This document shows positions 32,809 to 42,745 of a stretch of 64,000 nucleotides of DNA, one piece after another. A program made the position numbers and the translations under genes. Positions within the stretch are counted from its first letter, which is position 1; every line of letters begins with the position of its first letter. The notes beneath the pieces were generated by a model, which was given only the letters and a program-made list of their open reading frames with translations, did no database searches and had not been told where the DNA came from. Source of the stretch: Streptomyces sp. RKAG290 (GTDB lineage Bacteria; Actinomycetota; Actinomycetes; Streptomycetales; Streptomycetaceae); the NCBI RefSeq assembly GCF_023701695.1, contig NZ_JAJOZC010000001.1, forward strand, positions 5,393,894 through 5,457,893, given 5' to 3'.

Positions 32809-33605
32809 TAGCCGTCCAGCGCGCAGACCGGATTCGGCGTCTGCCAGAACCGGTAGGCGTCGAGACCGCAGTACGTCTCGAAGTCGCTCACGCCGAGCGC
32901 CCGCAGCAGCGCATCGATCGCGTCAAAGAACGCCGCGTTGACCCCGGGGATCCACAGCAGGGCGAAGACGGCGATCAGCCCGAACGGGGCGAACGGCTCC
33001 ACCTGGCGGCGCACCGAGTGCGAGAGCCAGGGCTCGATCACCCCGTAGCCGTCCAGGCCCGGCACCGGTACGGAGTTCAGGATCGCCGCCGTCACCTGGA
33101 GCAGGGCCAGGAAGCCCAGCGCGTAACGGAAGGCGACCGGGACGCCGTCCAGTGCGTCCAGCCAGAAGGGCGCGGTGCAGACGAGGGCGAACAGCACATT
33201 GGTCAGCGGTCCCGCCGCCGAGATCAGGCTGTGCCTCCAGCGGCCCCGGATCCGGCCCCGCTCGATGAAGACCGCGCCGCCCGGCAGACCGATCCCGCCC
33301 ATGATCACGAACAGCACCGGCAGCACGATGCTCAGCAGGGCATGGGTGTAGCGCAGCGGATTCAGGGTGAGATACCCCTTGGCGCCGATGGAGATGTCGC
33401 CGCTGTGCAGCGCGGTCCTGGCGTGGGCGTACTCGTGGAGGCACAGCGAGACGACCCAGGCCGCGGTGACGAAGAGGAACGTCGCGAAACCCGGCTGATC
33501 GGCGAAGTCCGTCCACACCGCCCAGCCGGACACCGCCGTCACGGCGGCGATCCCGAGGAAGACCGGGCTGATCCGCCGGTCGCTGCGGGCTGTTGCGGTG
33601 GTCAT
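32808..33605 (-). CDS. Site-2 protease family protein (M50-type intramembrane metalloprotease)
   Basis: A 265-residue membrane protein with the zinc motif HEYAH (within VSLCLHEYAHARTAL) and the third ligand in NSVPVPGLDGYGVIEP, the N-x-x-P-x-P-x-L-D-G motif of site-2 proteases. Several hydrophobic segments bracket these. By family it would cut transmembrane substrates such as anti-sigma factors or signal peptide remnants; no such substrate is apparent nearby. The ATG at 33605 (MTTATARSD) is chosen. Its stop codon TAA (32808-32810) is formed by the last base of the MITE and the TA target duplication, so the C terminus (NPVCALDG) may have been altered by the insertion. Confidence 0.82.
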   Translation of the reverse strand: MTTATARSDRRISPVFLGIAAVTAVSGWAVWTDFADQPGFATFLFVTAAWVVSLCLHEYAHARTALHSGDISIGAKGYLTLNPLRYTHALLSIVLPVLFVIMGGIGLPGGAVFIERGRIRGRWRHSLISAAGPLTNVLFALVCTAPFWLDALDGVPVAFRYALGFLALLQVTAAILNSVPVPGLDGYGVIEPWLSHSVRRQVEPFAPFGLIAVFALLWIPGVNAAFFDAIDALLRALGVSDFETYCGLDAYRFWQTPNPVCALDG

Positions 33606-33808
33606 CGGCGGGCTCCTGGTGGCTGCGGGAGGGTCGGGACCTGGCGGGCGGCGAGACCCGACCGTACAGGCGACACGGCCAGAACGTCTGGCATCCGGCC
33701 GGAGGTTCCGTAAAGGGTGGGGGCATGACAGAAAGTGCGGGGGACGGGCCACGCGGCCTTCGCCGGGCGGCTGTCCCGCTCCCGGCCCCGGTCACGGACA
33801 ATGGGCGC

Positions 33809-36800
33809 GTGCGCTACAGCATCCTCGGTACCACCCAGGCACTCCGCGACGACGGCACGGCCGTCGCCATCGGCGGGGCGCGGCTGCGCGCCCTGCTCAC
33901 CGTGCTCGCCCTGCGGCCCGGCCGCACGGTGCAGGCCGCCGTGCTCGTCGACGAGGTGTGGGACGGGGACCCGCCCGCGGACGCGCCGGGCGCCCTGCAG
34001 GCACTCGTGGGCCGGCTCAGGCGGGCGCTGGGGCACGAGGCGGTCACCTCGGCGGAGAACGGTTACCGGCTGGCCGCCGAAGCGGACGCCGTCGACCTGT
34101 ACCGGTTCGAACGGCTCGCGGGCGAGGGGGCACGGGCGCTGGAGGCCGGCGATCCGGCCAAGGCCGTGAGCGTCCTGGACGACGCCCTCGGCCTGTGGCG
34201 CGGACCGGTCCTCGCCGACCTGCCCGACCGCAACGCCGTCGCGGCCCGCTGGACGGCCCGGCGCCTCGACGCCCGCCGCACCCGGCTCACCGCCGCGCTC
34301 GCGCTCGGCAGGGCCGACGAGGCGCTGCCGGAACTGGCCGCGCTCTGCGACGAACACCCCCTCGATGAACCGCTCCAGGCGCTACGGCTGCGGGCCCTGC
34401 GCGACGCCGGGCGCACCGCCCAGGCACTGGCCGCGTACGACGAGGTCCGCACCGTCATCGCCGACCGGCTCGGCACCGACCCGGGGCGTGAACTCACTTC
34501 GCTGCATGCCGAGTTGCTCCGTCAGGAACCGGCGCGTCCGGCCGCGCCCGCCGCCCGGCCGGCCCCCGCCGCCCCACCGGGCAACCTCCGCGCCAGGCTC
34601 ACCAGCTTCGTCGGACGGGAACGGGACATCGAAGCCCTGCGTGGCGATCTCTCCCGCGCCCGGCTGGTCACCCTGCTCGGCCCGGGCGGTGCCGGCAAGA
34701 CCCGGCTCTCCCAGGAGGCCGCCGAGTCCGTGGACCCGGCCACCTGGCCGGACGGCGTCTGGCTGGCCGAGCTCGCACCGGTGGCAGATCCCGAAGCGGT
34801 CCCGGAGGCCGTCCTCACCGCGCTCGGCGGCCGCGAGACCGTGCTGCGGGGCGCGGGAGCCGAGGAGCTCCGCGCCGCCGAACGGGGCGCGGGCGAACCG
34901 CTCACCCGGCTCACCGAACACTGCTCCGGGCGCCGCATGCTGCTGCTCCTGGACAACTGCGAGCACCTCATCGAGGCGGCAGCGGCCCTCGCCGACCATC
35001 TGCTGGCCCGCTGCCCGGGCCTCACCGTCCTCGCGACCAGCCGTGAACCCCTCGGCGTACCGGGCGAGTTCGTCCGCCCGGTCGACCCGCTGCCCGATCC
35101 GATGGCGCTGCGCCTGTTCGCCGACCGCGGCGCCGCCGCGCTCTCCGGCTTCCGGATCGACGCGGACGAGCAGACCGTGGCGGCCACCGCGGAGATCTGC
35201 CGGCGGCTGGACGGGCTGCCGCTCGCCATCGAACTCGCCGCAGCCCGGCTGCGGATGCTCACCCCGCGCCAGATCGCCGACCGGCTCGACGACCGGTTCC
35301 GGCTGCTGACCAACGGCAGCCGCACCGTGCTGCCGCGCCAGCAGACCCTGCGGGCCGTCGTCGACTGGTCCTGGGACCTGCTGGACGAGGCCGAACGCAC
35401 CGCCCTGCGCCGGCTGTCGGTCTTCTCCGGCGGCTGCACCCTCGACGCCGCCGAGGCGGTCTGCGGGGAGCACGCCTACGACGTCGCCGGAGTGCTCGGC
35501 TCGCTCGTCGACAAGTCCCTCGTCGTCGCCGCGCCCGCGCCGGACGGCCGGATGCGCTACCGCCTCCTGGAGACCGTCGGTGAGTACGCCGGCGAACGCC
35601 TTGAGGAGGCGGGGGAGCGGGACGTCGTGGAGCGGCAGCACCTCGTCTTCTTCCGGGAGCTGGCCCGCACCACCGACCCCGAACTCCGGGGCGCCGGACA
35701 GCGCGCCGCCCTCGACCTGCTCCAGCGCGAGAACGAGAACCTGCGCACCGCCCTGCGGCACGCCGTCGCCGCCCGCGACGAGCAGGAGTCGCTCTGCATG
35801 GTGCTCTCGCTCGCCTGGTACTGGCAGATGCGTGATCTGCGCAGCGACGCCCTGCATTGGACGGAGGCCGTCACCGCGCTCGGCCCCGATCCGTTCGCCC
35901 CGCCGGGCAGCCCGGCGCCCTCCCTGTACGAACGCTGCACCGACGCCCCGCCGCCGATGGGCCCCGAACTGCTCCAGGAGGCGCGGCGCGAGGTCGAACT
36001 GGTGCGGATCGCCAGCCTGGACCACTCGATGGAGGCATGGGCGGACGAAGCCGGCAAGGCCCGACTGCGCGTCATCGCCGCCACCTACCGGCCGGGCCAG
36101 CCCCAGACCTGCCGCAGCCCGGGTTCGCTCTGGATCTTCGCCGTCATGCTCACCGGTCAGCTCTCGCGGATGCGTGGCCTGCTGGACGAGACGGTACGCG
36201 CCTCACGGGAGCTCGGATACGACTGGGAGCTGGCCGCCGCGCTCCAGATGCGTGCCAACGTGCTGGCCAACCGCCCCGACTGGGCCGGCGAGGCCCATGC
36301 CGACGCGGACGAGAGCCTGGAGATCTATGGCCGTCTCGGCGACGACTGGGGTGCGGCGGAGGCTCTCTCCTCGCGCGGCGAGGCGAACGAGAAGTCGGGC
36401 GACTACACCCGGGCTGCCGAGGACTACCAGGCCGCGATCGGCTACGCGGAGAAGATCGGCGCCAAGGCGCAGGTGCTGGTTCTCCGCACCCGGTACGCCT
36501 CCGCGCTGACCGAGCTCGGCCGCGGCCCGGAGGGCGAGGCGATCTTTCGGGAGGTGCTCGCCGAGGGGCGGCACGCGGCGCACGAGGCAACCGCGTTCGC
36601 CCGGTTCTTCCTGGCCCTGTCGCTGGGCCTGTCCGGACGCACCGTCGAGGCCCGCGAGCAGTTCACCGTGCTGCAGGAGGAGTTCAGGACCGCGTCCATG
36701 GCCGTCTTCGACGCGTTCGTGCTGGGCGGCCTGGCCTGGCTGGACACCCAGGAGGGCCGGTACGCGGACGCCCTGCCCCGGAGCCGGGAGGCGCTGGCGC

Positions 36801-37111
36801 GGTCCGACGACACGCTGTCGCAGATCGTGGCGCCGCACATGCACGTCATCCACCTGGTCACTGCGGCGCGTGCGCTGGGCGGACTCGGCGGGGAGCGCCG
36901 GGCCGGCTGCGCCGCGCGGGTGCTGGCCGCCGCACGGGGGCTGCTGCCCCAGGGGCATGTGATGACGCTGATGGAGCGGGAGAACTACGCCGCTGCCGAG
37001 GGGCTGGCCCGCGGCGTACTCGGGGACGCCGGCTTCGAGGCCGCGTACGCCGAGGGCGGTGGCCTCTCCCTGGAGGAGGCCACCGCCCTCGTCGACGCGT
37101 GCCGGGACTGA
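33809..37111 (+). CDS. BTAD/AfsR-type transcriptional regulator with NB-ARC ATPase
   Basis: A large one-component regulator, about 1100 residues. From the GTG at 33809: winged-helix DNA-binding domain (RYSILGTTQALRDDGTAVAIGGARLRALLTVLAL) and BTAD domain to about residue 245, like SARPs; then P-loop NTPase with Walker A GPGGAGKT (about residue 291), LLLLDNCEHLIEA (Walker B, about 380), TSREPL sensor; an AfsR-type winged helix (SVFSGGCTLDAAEAV) and a C-terminal helical repeat region with TPR-like units. A second start candidate, ATG at 33725, would add 28 residues. It lies divergent from the site-2 protease gene. The target promoters are unknown; AfsR-family regulators usually respond to phosphorylation or nucleotide. 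Confidence 0.85.
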   Translation: MRYSILGTTQALRDDGTAVAIGGARLRALLTVLALRPGRTVQAAVLVDEVWDGDPPADAPGALQALVGRLRRALGHEAVTSAENGYRLAAEADAVDLYRFERLAGEGARALEAGDPAKAVSVLDDALGLWRGPVLADLPDRNAVAARWTARRLDARRTRLTAALALGRADEALPELAALCDEHPLDEPLQALRLRALRDAGRTAQALAAYDEVRTVIADRLGTDPGRELTSLHAELLRQEPARPAAPAARPAPAAPPGNLRARLTSFVGRERDIEALRGDLSRARLVTLLGPGGAGKTRLSQEAAESVDPATWPDGVWLAELAPVADPEAVPEAVLTALGGRETVLRGAGAEELRAAERGAGEPLTRLTEHCSGRRMLLLLDNCEHLIEAAAALADHLLARCPGLTVLATSREPLGVPGEFVRPVDPLPDPMALRLFADRGAAALSGFRIDADEQTVAATAEICRRLDGLPLAIELAAARLRMLTPRQIADRLDDRFRLLTNGSRTVLPRQQTLRAVVDWSWDLLDEAERTALRRLSVFSGGCTLDAAEAVCGEHAYDVAGVLGSLVDKSLVVAAPAPDGRMRYRLLETVGEYAGERLEEAGERDVVERQHLVFFRELARTTDPELRGAGQRAALDLLQRENENLRTALRHAVAARDEQESLCMVLSLAWYWQMRDLRSDALHWTEAVTALGPDPFAPPGSPAPSLYERCTDAPPPMGPELLQEARREVELVRIASLDHSMEAWADEAGKARLRVIAATYRPGQPQTCRSPGSLWIFAVMLTGQLSRMRGLLDETVRASRELGYDWELAAALQMRANVLANRPDWAGEAHADADESLEIYGRLGDDWGAAEALSSRGEANEKSGDYTRAAEDYQAAIGYAEKIGAKAQVLVLRTRYASALTELGRGPEGEAIFREVLAEGRHAAHEATAFARFFLALSLGLSGRTVEAREQFTVLQEEFRTASMAVFDAFVLGGLAWLDTQEGRYADALPRSREALARSDDTLSQIVAPHMHVIHLVTAARALGGLGGERRAGCAARVLAAARGLLPQGHVMTLMERENYAAAEGLARGVLGDAGFEAAYAEGGGLSLEEATALVDACRD

Positions 37112-37121
37112 GCCGGGCGCG

Positions 37122-37975
37122 TCAGGACTTCTTGCGGAACTTCGACACCGCGATCGGGGCCATCACCGCGGTGATGAGCACGGTCCAGCCGAGCGTCAGC
37201 CAGACCGAGTTGCCGAGCGGGGTGCCCATCATCAGGCCGCGCGCGGCGTCGGCCAGGTTGGACAGCGGGTTGTAGTCGGTGAACGTCTGGAGCCAGCCGG
37301 GCATCGTCTGCGGCGGGGCGAAGATCGAGGAACCGAACTGGAGCGGCATCATCACGATCATCCCCATTCCCTGCACTGCCTGGGTCGTCTTCAGGGCCAG
37401 TCCGAGCAGGATGAAGATCCACATGATCGCGGCGCCGAACGCGGCGGCCAGACCGATCGCGCCGACCAGCCCGAGCACCGAGCCGTGGAGCTGCATGCCG
37501 AGCGCGAAGCCCATGCCCAGCAGGATCAGCGTCGCGACCATCATCCGGCCGATCTCGACCACGATCTTGGCGATGAGCACCGAGGAGCGTGCGATCGGCA
37601 TGGTGCGGAACCGGTCCATGACCCCCTTGCGGAAGTCGTCGTTGACACCGGAGCCGACGGCCATGGCGATGTTCATGCCCATCATCGCCATCAGGCCGGG
37701 GATCAGGTAGTTCAGGTACTCCTGCCGGCCGCCGCCCATGCTGCTGCCGACGGAGCCGCCGAAGACGTACACGAACAGCAGCACGAAGATGACCGGCATC
37801 AGGAGCGCGTCGAACATCGACTCCGGATCCTTCTTGATCTGGAGCAGGTTGCGCCGCACCAGCGCCCCGATGTGGCGCAGGTTGTTCCGCAGCCCGATCC
37901 GGCCCTCGTCGTGCAGCTTGGCGGCCGGGGCGGCAGGGGGCGCGTCGACGGGCGTGGGTGTCAGAGTCGTCGTGC

Positions 37976-37979
<4 letters not shown>
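37122..37979 (-). CDS. ABC-2 type transporter permease (DrrB-like)
   Basis: A 285-residue membrane protein with six hydrophobic segments. The cytoplasmic N-terminal part ends in IGALVRRNLLQIKKDPESMFDALLMPVIFVLLFVYVFGG, typical for DrrB-type ABC-2 permeases. Also seen: RFRTMPIARSSVLIAKI and NPLSNLADAARGLMMG. It exports a hydrophobic drug or metabolite together with the ATPase encoded upstream; the two genes overlap by ATGA (37976-37979). Substrate unknown. Confidence 0.86.
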
Positions 37980-38986
<1,007 letters not shown>

Positions 38987-39031
38987 GTCCACTATCAGAT
39001 CAGCCGCCACCGACAGTCCACCGACAGGCGG

Positions 39032-39070
39032 CCGACAGCCCGCCGATGGGGGAAGTCGGCGGGCTGTCGG
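39032..39070 (-). terminator. Terminator of panB
   Basis: Perfect 15-bp stem CCGACAGCCCGCCGA/TCGGCGGGCTGTCGG with a 9-nt loop, 24 nt downstream of the panB stop and 46 nt upstream of the DrrA-like start. Confidence 0.8.
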
Positions 39071-39093
39071 TGGTGCCGGCAGTGGTCGTCCGG

Positions 39094-39981
39094 TCAGTGG
39101 AAGGTGTGCTCCGGCGCCGGGAAGGTGCCGCCCACGACCTCGTCCGCATAGGCCTTCGCCGCGTCGCCGAGGATCTGGCGCAGGTCGGCGTACTGCTTGG
39201 TGAAGCGCGGCACCTTGCCGCCGGTCAGCCCGACCATGTCGGTGTAGACCAGCACCTGGGCGTCGGTGTCCGGACCGGCGCCGATGCCGATGGTCGGGAT
39301 GTGCAGGATGCGGGTGACCTCGGCGGCCAGCTCGGCCGGTACGAGCTCCAGGACGACGGCGAACGCGCCCGCGTCCTGCACGGCCTTGGCGTCGCGCAGC
39401 ATCTGCTGGGCGGCCTCCTCGCCCCGGCCCTGCACCCGGTAGCCCATCGCGTTGACGGACTGCGGGGTCAGGCCGATGTGGGCCATGACCGGGATGCCGG
39501 CGTCGACCAGGAGCTTGATCTGCTCGTGGCTGCGCTCGCCGCCCTCCAGCTTGACCGCGCCGACCCCGGACTCCTTGATCAGCCGGGTGGCGTTGCGCAG
39601 GGCCTGGACGGGGCTCTCCTGGTAGGCGCCGAAGGGCAGGTCGGCGACGACGAGTGCGCGCCTGGTGCCCCGCACGACGGCGGCGGAGAGGATGGCGATC
39701 TCGTCCATCGTGACGGGCACGGTGGTCTCGTAGCCGAGGTGACAGTTGCCCATGGAGTCGCCGACGAGCATGACCGGGATGCCGGCCTCGTCGAAGACGG
39801 ACGCGGTCATCGCGTCGTAGGCGGTGAGCATGGGCCACTTCTCGCCGCGCTCGGTGGCGGCGGCGATGTCGTGGATGGTGACACGGCGGTTGCTCTTGCC
39901 TCCGTACAGCGCCTTGCTGCTGTCGGAAGGGGCGCCCGCGGGGGACTCGGTGGACTGGTTCTTCGCAGCCTGAAGCGACAT
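39094..39981 (-). CDS. panB: 3-methyl-2-oxobutanoate hydroxymethyltransferase
   Basis: A 295-residue TIM-barrel enzyme of pantothenate (CoA) synthesis, which transfers a hydroxymethyl group from methylene-THF to ketoisovalerate to give ketopantoate. Motifs: VTIHDIAAATERGEKWPMLTAYDAMTA, VMLVGDSMGN (metal and substrate site), ADLPFGAYQESP, VKLEGGE, and HIGLTPQSVNAMGYRVQG. The ATG at 39981 (MSLQAAKNQ) has AAGGAG upstream; an upstream ATG at 40002 in the same frame (MTKEPLAMS) is less likely. A terminator follows. Divergent from the DHA2 exporter gene. Confidence 0.94.
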   Translation of the reverse strand: MSLQAAKNQSTESPAGAPSDSSKALYGGKSNRRVTIHDIAAATERGEKWPMLTAYDAMTASVFDEAGIPVMLVGDSMGNCHLGYETTVPVTMDEIAILSAAVVRGTRRALVVADLPFGAYQESPVQALRNATRLIKESGVGAVKLEGGERSHEQIKLLVDAGIPVMAHIGLTPQSVNAMGYRVQGRGEEAAQQMLRDAKAVQDAGAFAVVLELVPAELAAEVTRILHIPTIGIGAGPDTDAQVLVYTDMVGLTGGKVPRFTKQYADLRQILGDAAKAYADEVVGGTFPAPEHTFH

Positions 39982-40110
39982 TGCCAACGGCTCCTTCGTC
40001 ATCTCGAGGCACCCTGACGGCGTCCCCGGATCCCTTCCATGGTGGCATCCCGGAGCCGCTCACGGGAAGTGCGCCCCGCGCACGGGTCCGCAGTCGGTAA
40101 AAACTTTCCA

Positions 40111-40129
40111 ATACGAGACGGTCTCGTAT
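40111..40129. promoter_or_regulatory. 19-bp palindromic operator (ATACGAGAC-G-GTCTCGTAT)
   Basis: Perfect palindrome with one central base, 24 nt upstream of the DHA2 exporter start and downstream of a possible -35 region. Symmetric operators of this kind are standard for TetR repressors of efflux pumps, and a TetR gene follows the exporter. The AACGCTAGGCT just after it could be the -10/+1 region, so repressor binding would block transcription. Confidence 0.75.
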
Positions 40130-40153
40130 CGAAATAACGCTAGGCTCTGGCCC

Positions 40154-41758
40154 ATGTCCATACCGTCCGGCGCTCCCGCCGCCCTGCCCCAGGTCCCGGA
40201 GGCGGTCCACCGCCGTCGCTGGGCGATCCTCGCCGTCCTGATGTTCAGCCTGCTCATCGTGGTGCTGGACAACTCGATCCTGAACGTCGCGGTCAAGACG
40301 ATCGCCTCCCCCGCGCCCACCGGGCTGGGAGCCACCCAGAGCGAGCTGGAGTGGGCGATCAACTCCTACACGCTCGTCTTCGCCGGACTGCTCTTCACCG
40401 CGGGCCTGCTCGGCGACCGCATCGGGCGCAAGAAGGTCCTGCTCGCCGGCATCGTCCTCTTCGGCATCGGCTCGGCCTTCGCCGCCATGTCCGGCTCGCC
40501 CGCCGAACTCATCACCTGGCGCGCCGTGATGGGCTTCGGCGCCGCCTTCGTGATGCCGGCCACACTCGCCGTCCTGATGAACGTCTTCGAGCGCGACGAG
40601 CAGCCCAAGGCCATCGGCATCTGGGCGGGCAGCGTCGGCCTCGGCATCGCGATCGGTCCGATCACCGGCGGGCTGCTCCTGGAGCACTTCTGGTGGGGCT
40701 CGATCTTCCTGGTCAACGTGCCCGTGGTGGTCGTCGCGCTGATCGCCATGGTGGTGCTCGTGCCGGACTCCAGGGACCCGAAGCCGGGCCGGCTGGACCC
40801 GATCGGCGTGGTGCTCTCCATCATCGGTCTGGTGCTGCTGGTCTACGGCATCATCCGCGGCGGCGAGCTCGCCGACTTCACCGACGTCTCCGTGCTGCTG
40901 CCGGTCATCGGCGGCCTGGCCGTCCTGGTCGTGTTCGTCCTCCACGAGAAGCGCAGCAGCAGCCCGGCCATCGACATCACGTACTTCAGGAAGCCGGCCT
41001 TCGCCGCCGCGGTCGCCGCCATCGCCCTGGTCTTCTTCGCGCTGATGGGCGTGACGTTCTTCTCCGCCTTCTACATGCAGAGCGTGCGCGGCTGGAGCGC
41101 CCTGCAGTCCGGGCTGCTGATCCTGCCGCTGGCCGTCGCCCAGATGGTCTTCGCCCCGCGGGCCCGGCTGGTGGTCGACCGGTTCGGCGCCCGTGCCGTG
41201 TGCACCGTCGGCATGCTGATGGTCGCGGTCGGACTGGCGGCGTTCGCACTGTTCGACGCCGATACGCCCGTCTGGGTGATGTGTGTCGTCTTCTTCGTCC
41301 AGGGCACGGGCATGGCGCATGTGATGCCGCCGGTCACGGTCGCCGTGATGCAGGCGCTGCCGCGTGAGAAGGCCGGCTCCGGCTCGGCCGTCAACAACAC
41401 CTTCCGGCAGGTCGGCGGCGCGCTCGGGATCGCCGTCCTCGGCTCGGTGCTGTCCGCCGTCTACCGCAGCGACATCGAGGGGGACCTCGGCGCGCTGCCG
41501 GCCGCCGCCAGGGACGCGGCGGGGGAGTCCATCGAGGCCACGCTCGGCGTCGCGGAGAAGATGGGTCCTGCGGGCACCCCGCTGGTCGCCGCCGCGCACG
41601 ACGCCTTCCTGAGCGCCATGCACGTCACCGCCATCGGCTCGGCCCTCGTCGCCCTGATCGGGGCAGTCGTGGTCGCGCTGTTCCTGCCGGGCAGGCAGGT
41701 CACCGGGCAGCCGTCCGCACCGCAGGAGCAGACGTCGCCCGCCCGCGCGGGACGGTGA
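40154..41758 (+). CDS. DHA2 family MFS drug exporter (14 TM, EmrB/QacA type)
   Basis: A 534-residue drug:H+ antiporter. Helix 1 contains LIVVLDNSILNVAVKTI (the L-D-x-x-I/V-x-N-V-A-x motif of DHA2 proteins); the MFS loop is GLLGDRIGRKKVLL; motif C is GSVGLGIAIGPITGG in TM5. Fourteen helices are predicted from hydrophobicity, with a long extracellular segment near the C terminus. Export substrate unknown. The operator palindrome lies upstream and a TetR regulator gene downstream (80 nt away), forming an exporter/repressor pair. Confidence 0.88.
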   Translation: MSIPSGAPAALPQVPEAVHRRRWAILAVLMFSLLIVVLDNSILNVAVKTIASPAPTGLGATQSELEWAINSYTLVFAGLLFTAGLLGDRIGRKKVLLAGIVLFGIGSAFAAMSGSPAELITWRAVMGFGAAFVMPATLAVLMNVFERDEQPKAIGIWAGSVGLGIAIGPITGGLLLEHFWWGSIFLVNVPVVVVALIAMVVLVPDSRDPKPGRLDPIGVVLSIIGLVLLVYGIIRGGELADFTDVSVLLPVIGGLAVLVVFVLHEKRSSSPAIDITYFRKPAFAAAVAAIALVFFALMGVTFFSAFYMQSVRGWSALQSGLLILPLAVAQMVFAPRARLVVDRFGARAVCTVGMLMVAVGLAAFALFDADTPVWVMCVVFFVQGTGMAHVMPPVTVAVMQALPREKAGSGSAVNNTFRQVGGALGIAVLGSVLSAVYRSDIEGDLGALPAAARDAAGESIEATLGVAEKMGPAGTPLVAAAHDAFLSAMHVTAIGSALVALIGAVVVALFLPGRQVTGQPSAPQEQTSPARAGR

Positions 41759-41776
41759 CGCGGACGGCCTCACCCG

Positions 41777-41808
41777 GCTGACGCGGGCCGGCCCCGGCCC
41801 GCGTCAGC
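41777..41808 (+). terminator. Hairpin after the DHA2 exporter gene
   Basis: A 13-bp stem GCTGACGCGGGCC/GGCCCGCGTCAGC with a 6-nt loop, 19 nt after the exporter stop and 30 nt before the TetR start. It may reduce read-through into the regulator gene. Confidence 0.72.
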
Positions 41809-41838
41809 GAGAATCGGGGCGGCGAAAGGTGGTTTCAC

Positions 41839-42555
41839 GTGCAGGCTCAGGCATCGGACCGGGACGAACGGGCTCCGGGCGAGCAGGACCGACAGGCCCA
41901 CGGCGGCCCGGAGCGCCCTCCCGGCGATGAGCAGGAGCCCCGCCGCGGCCGCCCGCGCAGCGCGGCGGCCGAGCGCGCCATCCTGGACGCCGTCGCCGAA
42001 CTCCTGGAGGCCGGGGAGCCACTGGCCGGCCTGTCCATCGAGCGGATCGCCCGCACCGCCGGGGTCGGCAAGGCCACCATCTACCGGCGCTGGAGCGGCA
42101 AGGAGGAGCTCTTCGTCGACGTCCTGCGCGACATCGAGCCGCCGGAACCCGAGGTCTCCGGCACCGGCGGCCTCGGCGACCTGCGCATACTGCTGGAGTC
42201 GATGCGCACCCGCGGCCTCGCCCAGCGCTCCTCCGTACTGCTGCACAACGTCTTCGCCCAGATGAAGAGCCATCCCAGGCTCTGGACCGAGTACCAGCGC
42301 ACCGTGATCGCGCCACGCCGGGACGCCATGCTCGCCGCCGTCCAGCGGGCGGTCGACGCCGGCGAACTGCGGGGTGACCCGGACGTGGAGCTGATGGACG
42401 ACCTGTTCCTCGGCCCCATGCTCGTACGCACCGTCCACCGGCCCGACGCGCCGCTGCCCGAGGACCTCGCCGACCGCATCATCCAACTGCTGGTCGAGGG
42501 CCTCGGGCCGCGCCCGGCCGCCGCCGGTTCCGGCGAAGGCGCAGGCCGCGGCTGA
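41839..42555 (+). CDS. TetR family regulator, probable repressor of the DHA2 exporter
   Basis: A 238-residue TetR protein. A charged, disordered 40-residue tail leads into the helix-turn-helix (RAILDAVAELLEAGEPLAGLSIERIARTAGVGKATIYRRWSGKEELF, about residues 45-91), then a helical ligand-binding domain (TEYQRTVIAPRRDAMLAAVQRAVDAGELRGD, typical for the TetR_C_16 type). The ATG at 41839 is the first in frame; a shorter start is possible. It probably binds the palindrome at 40,111-40,129 upstream of the exporter. Confidence 0.85.
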   Translation: MQAQASDRDERAPGEQDRQAHGGPERPPGDEQEPRRGRPRSAAAERAILDAVAELLEAGEPLAGLSIERIARTAGVGKATIYRRWSGKEELFVDVLRDIEPPEPEVSGTGGLGDLRILLESMRTRGLAQRSSVLLHNVFAQMKSHPRLWTEYQRTVIAPRRDAMLAAVQRAVDAGELRGDPDVELMDDLFLGPMLVRTVHRPDAPLPEDLADRIIQLLVEGLGPRPAAAGSGEGAGRG

Positions 42556-42745
42556 CGCGCCCGGACCCACACCATTGTGATCGTTCTGTCACAAGCCCCC
42601 GCAGACCCCCTCCTGCCGGAACCCGCCGTACCTCCTCCTTCGTCCTGCTGGCAGTACGGCCGTCGTCGACGGCGGGAAACCCATGGTTCATCGCCTAGGG
42701 TCGATGGCGCGGCGATGTACAGGGCAAGGCAGTGAGGACAGCGTG

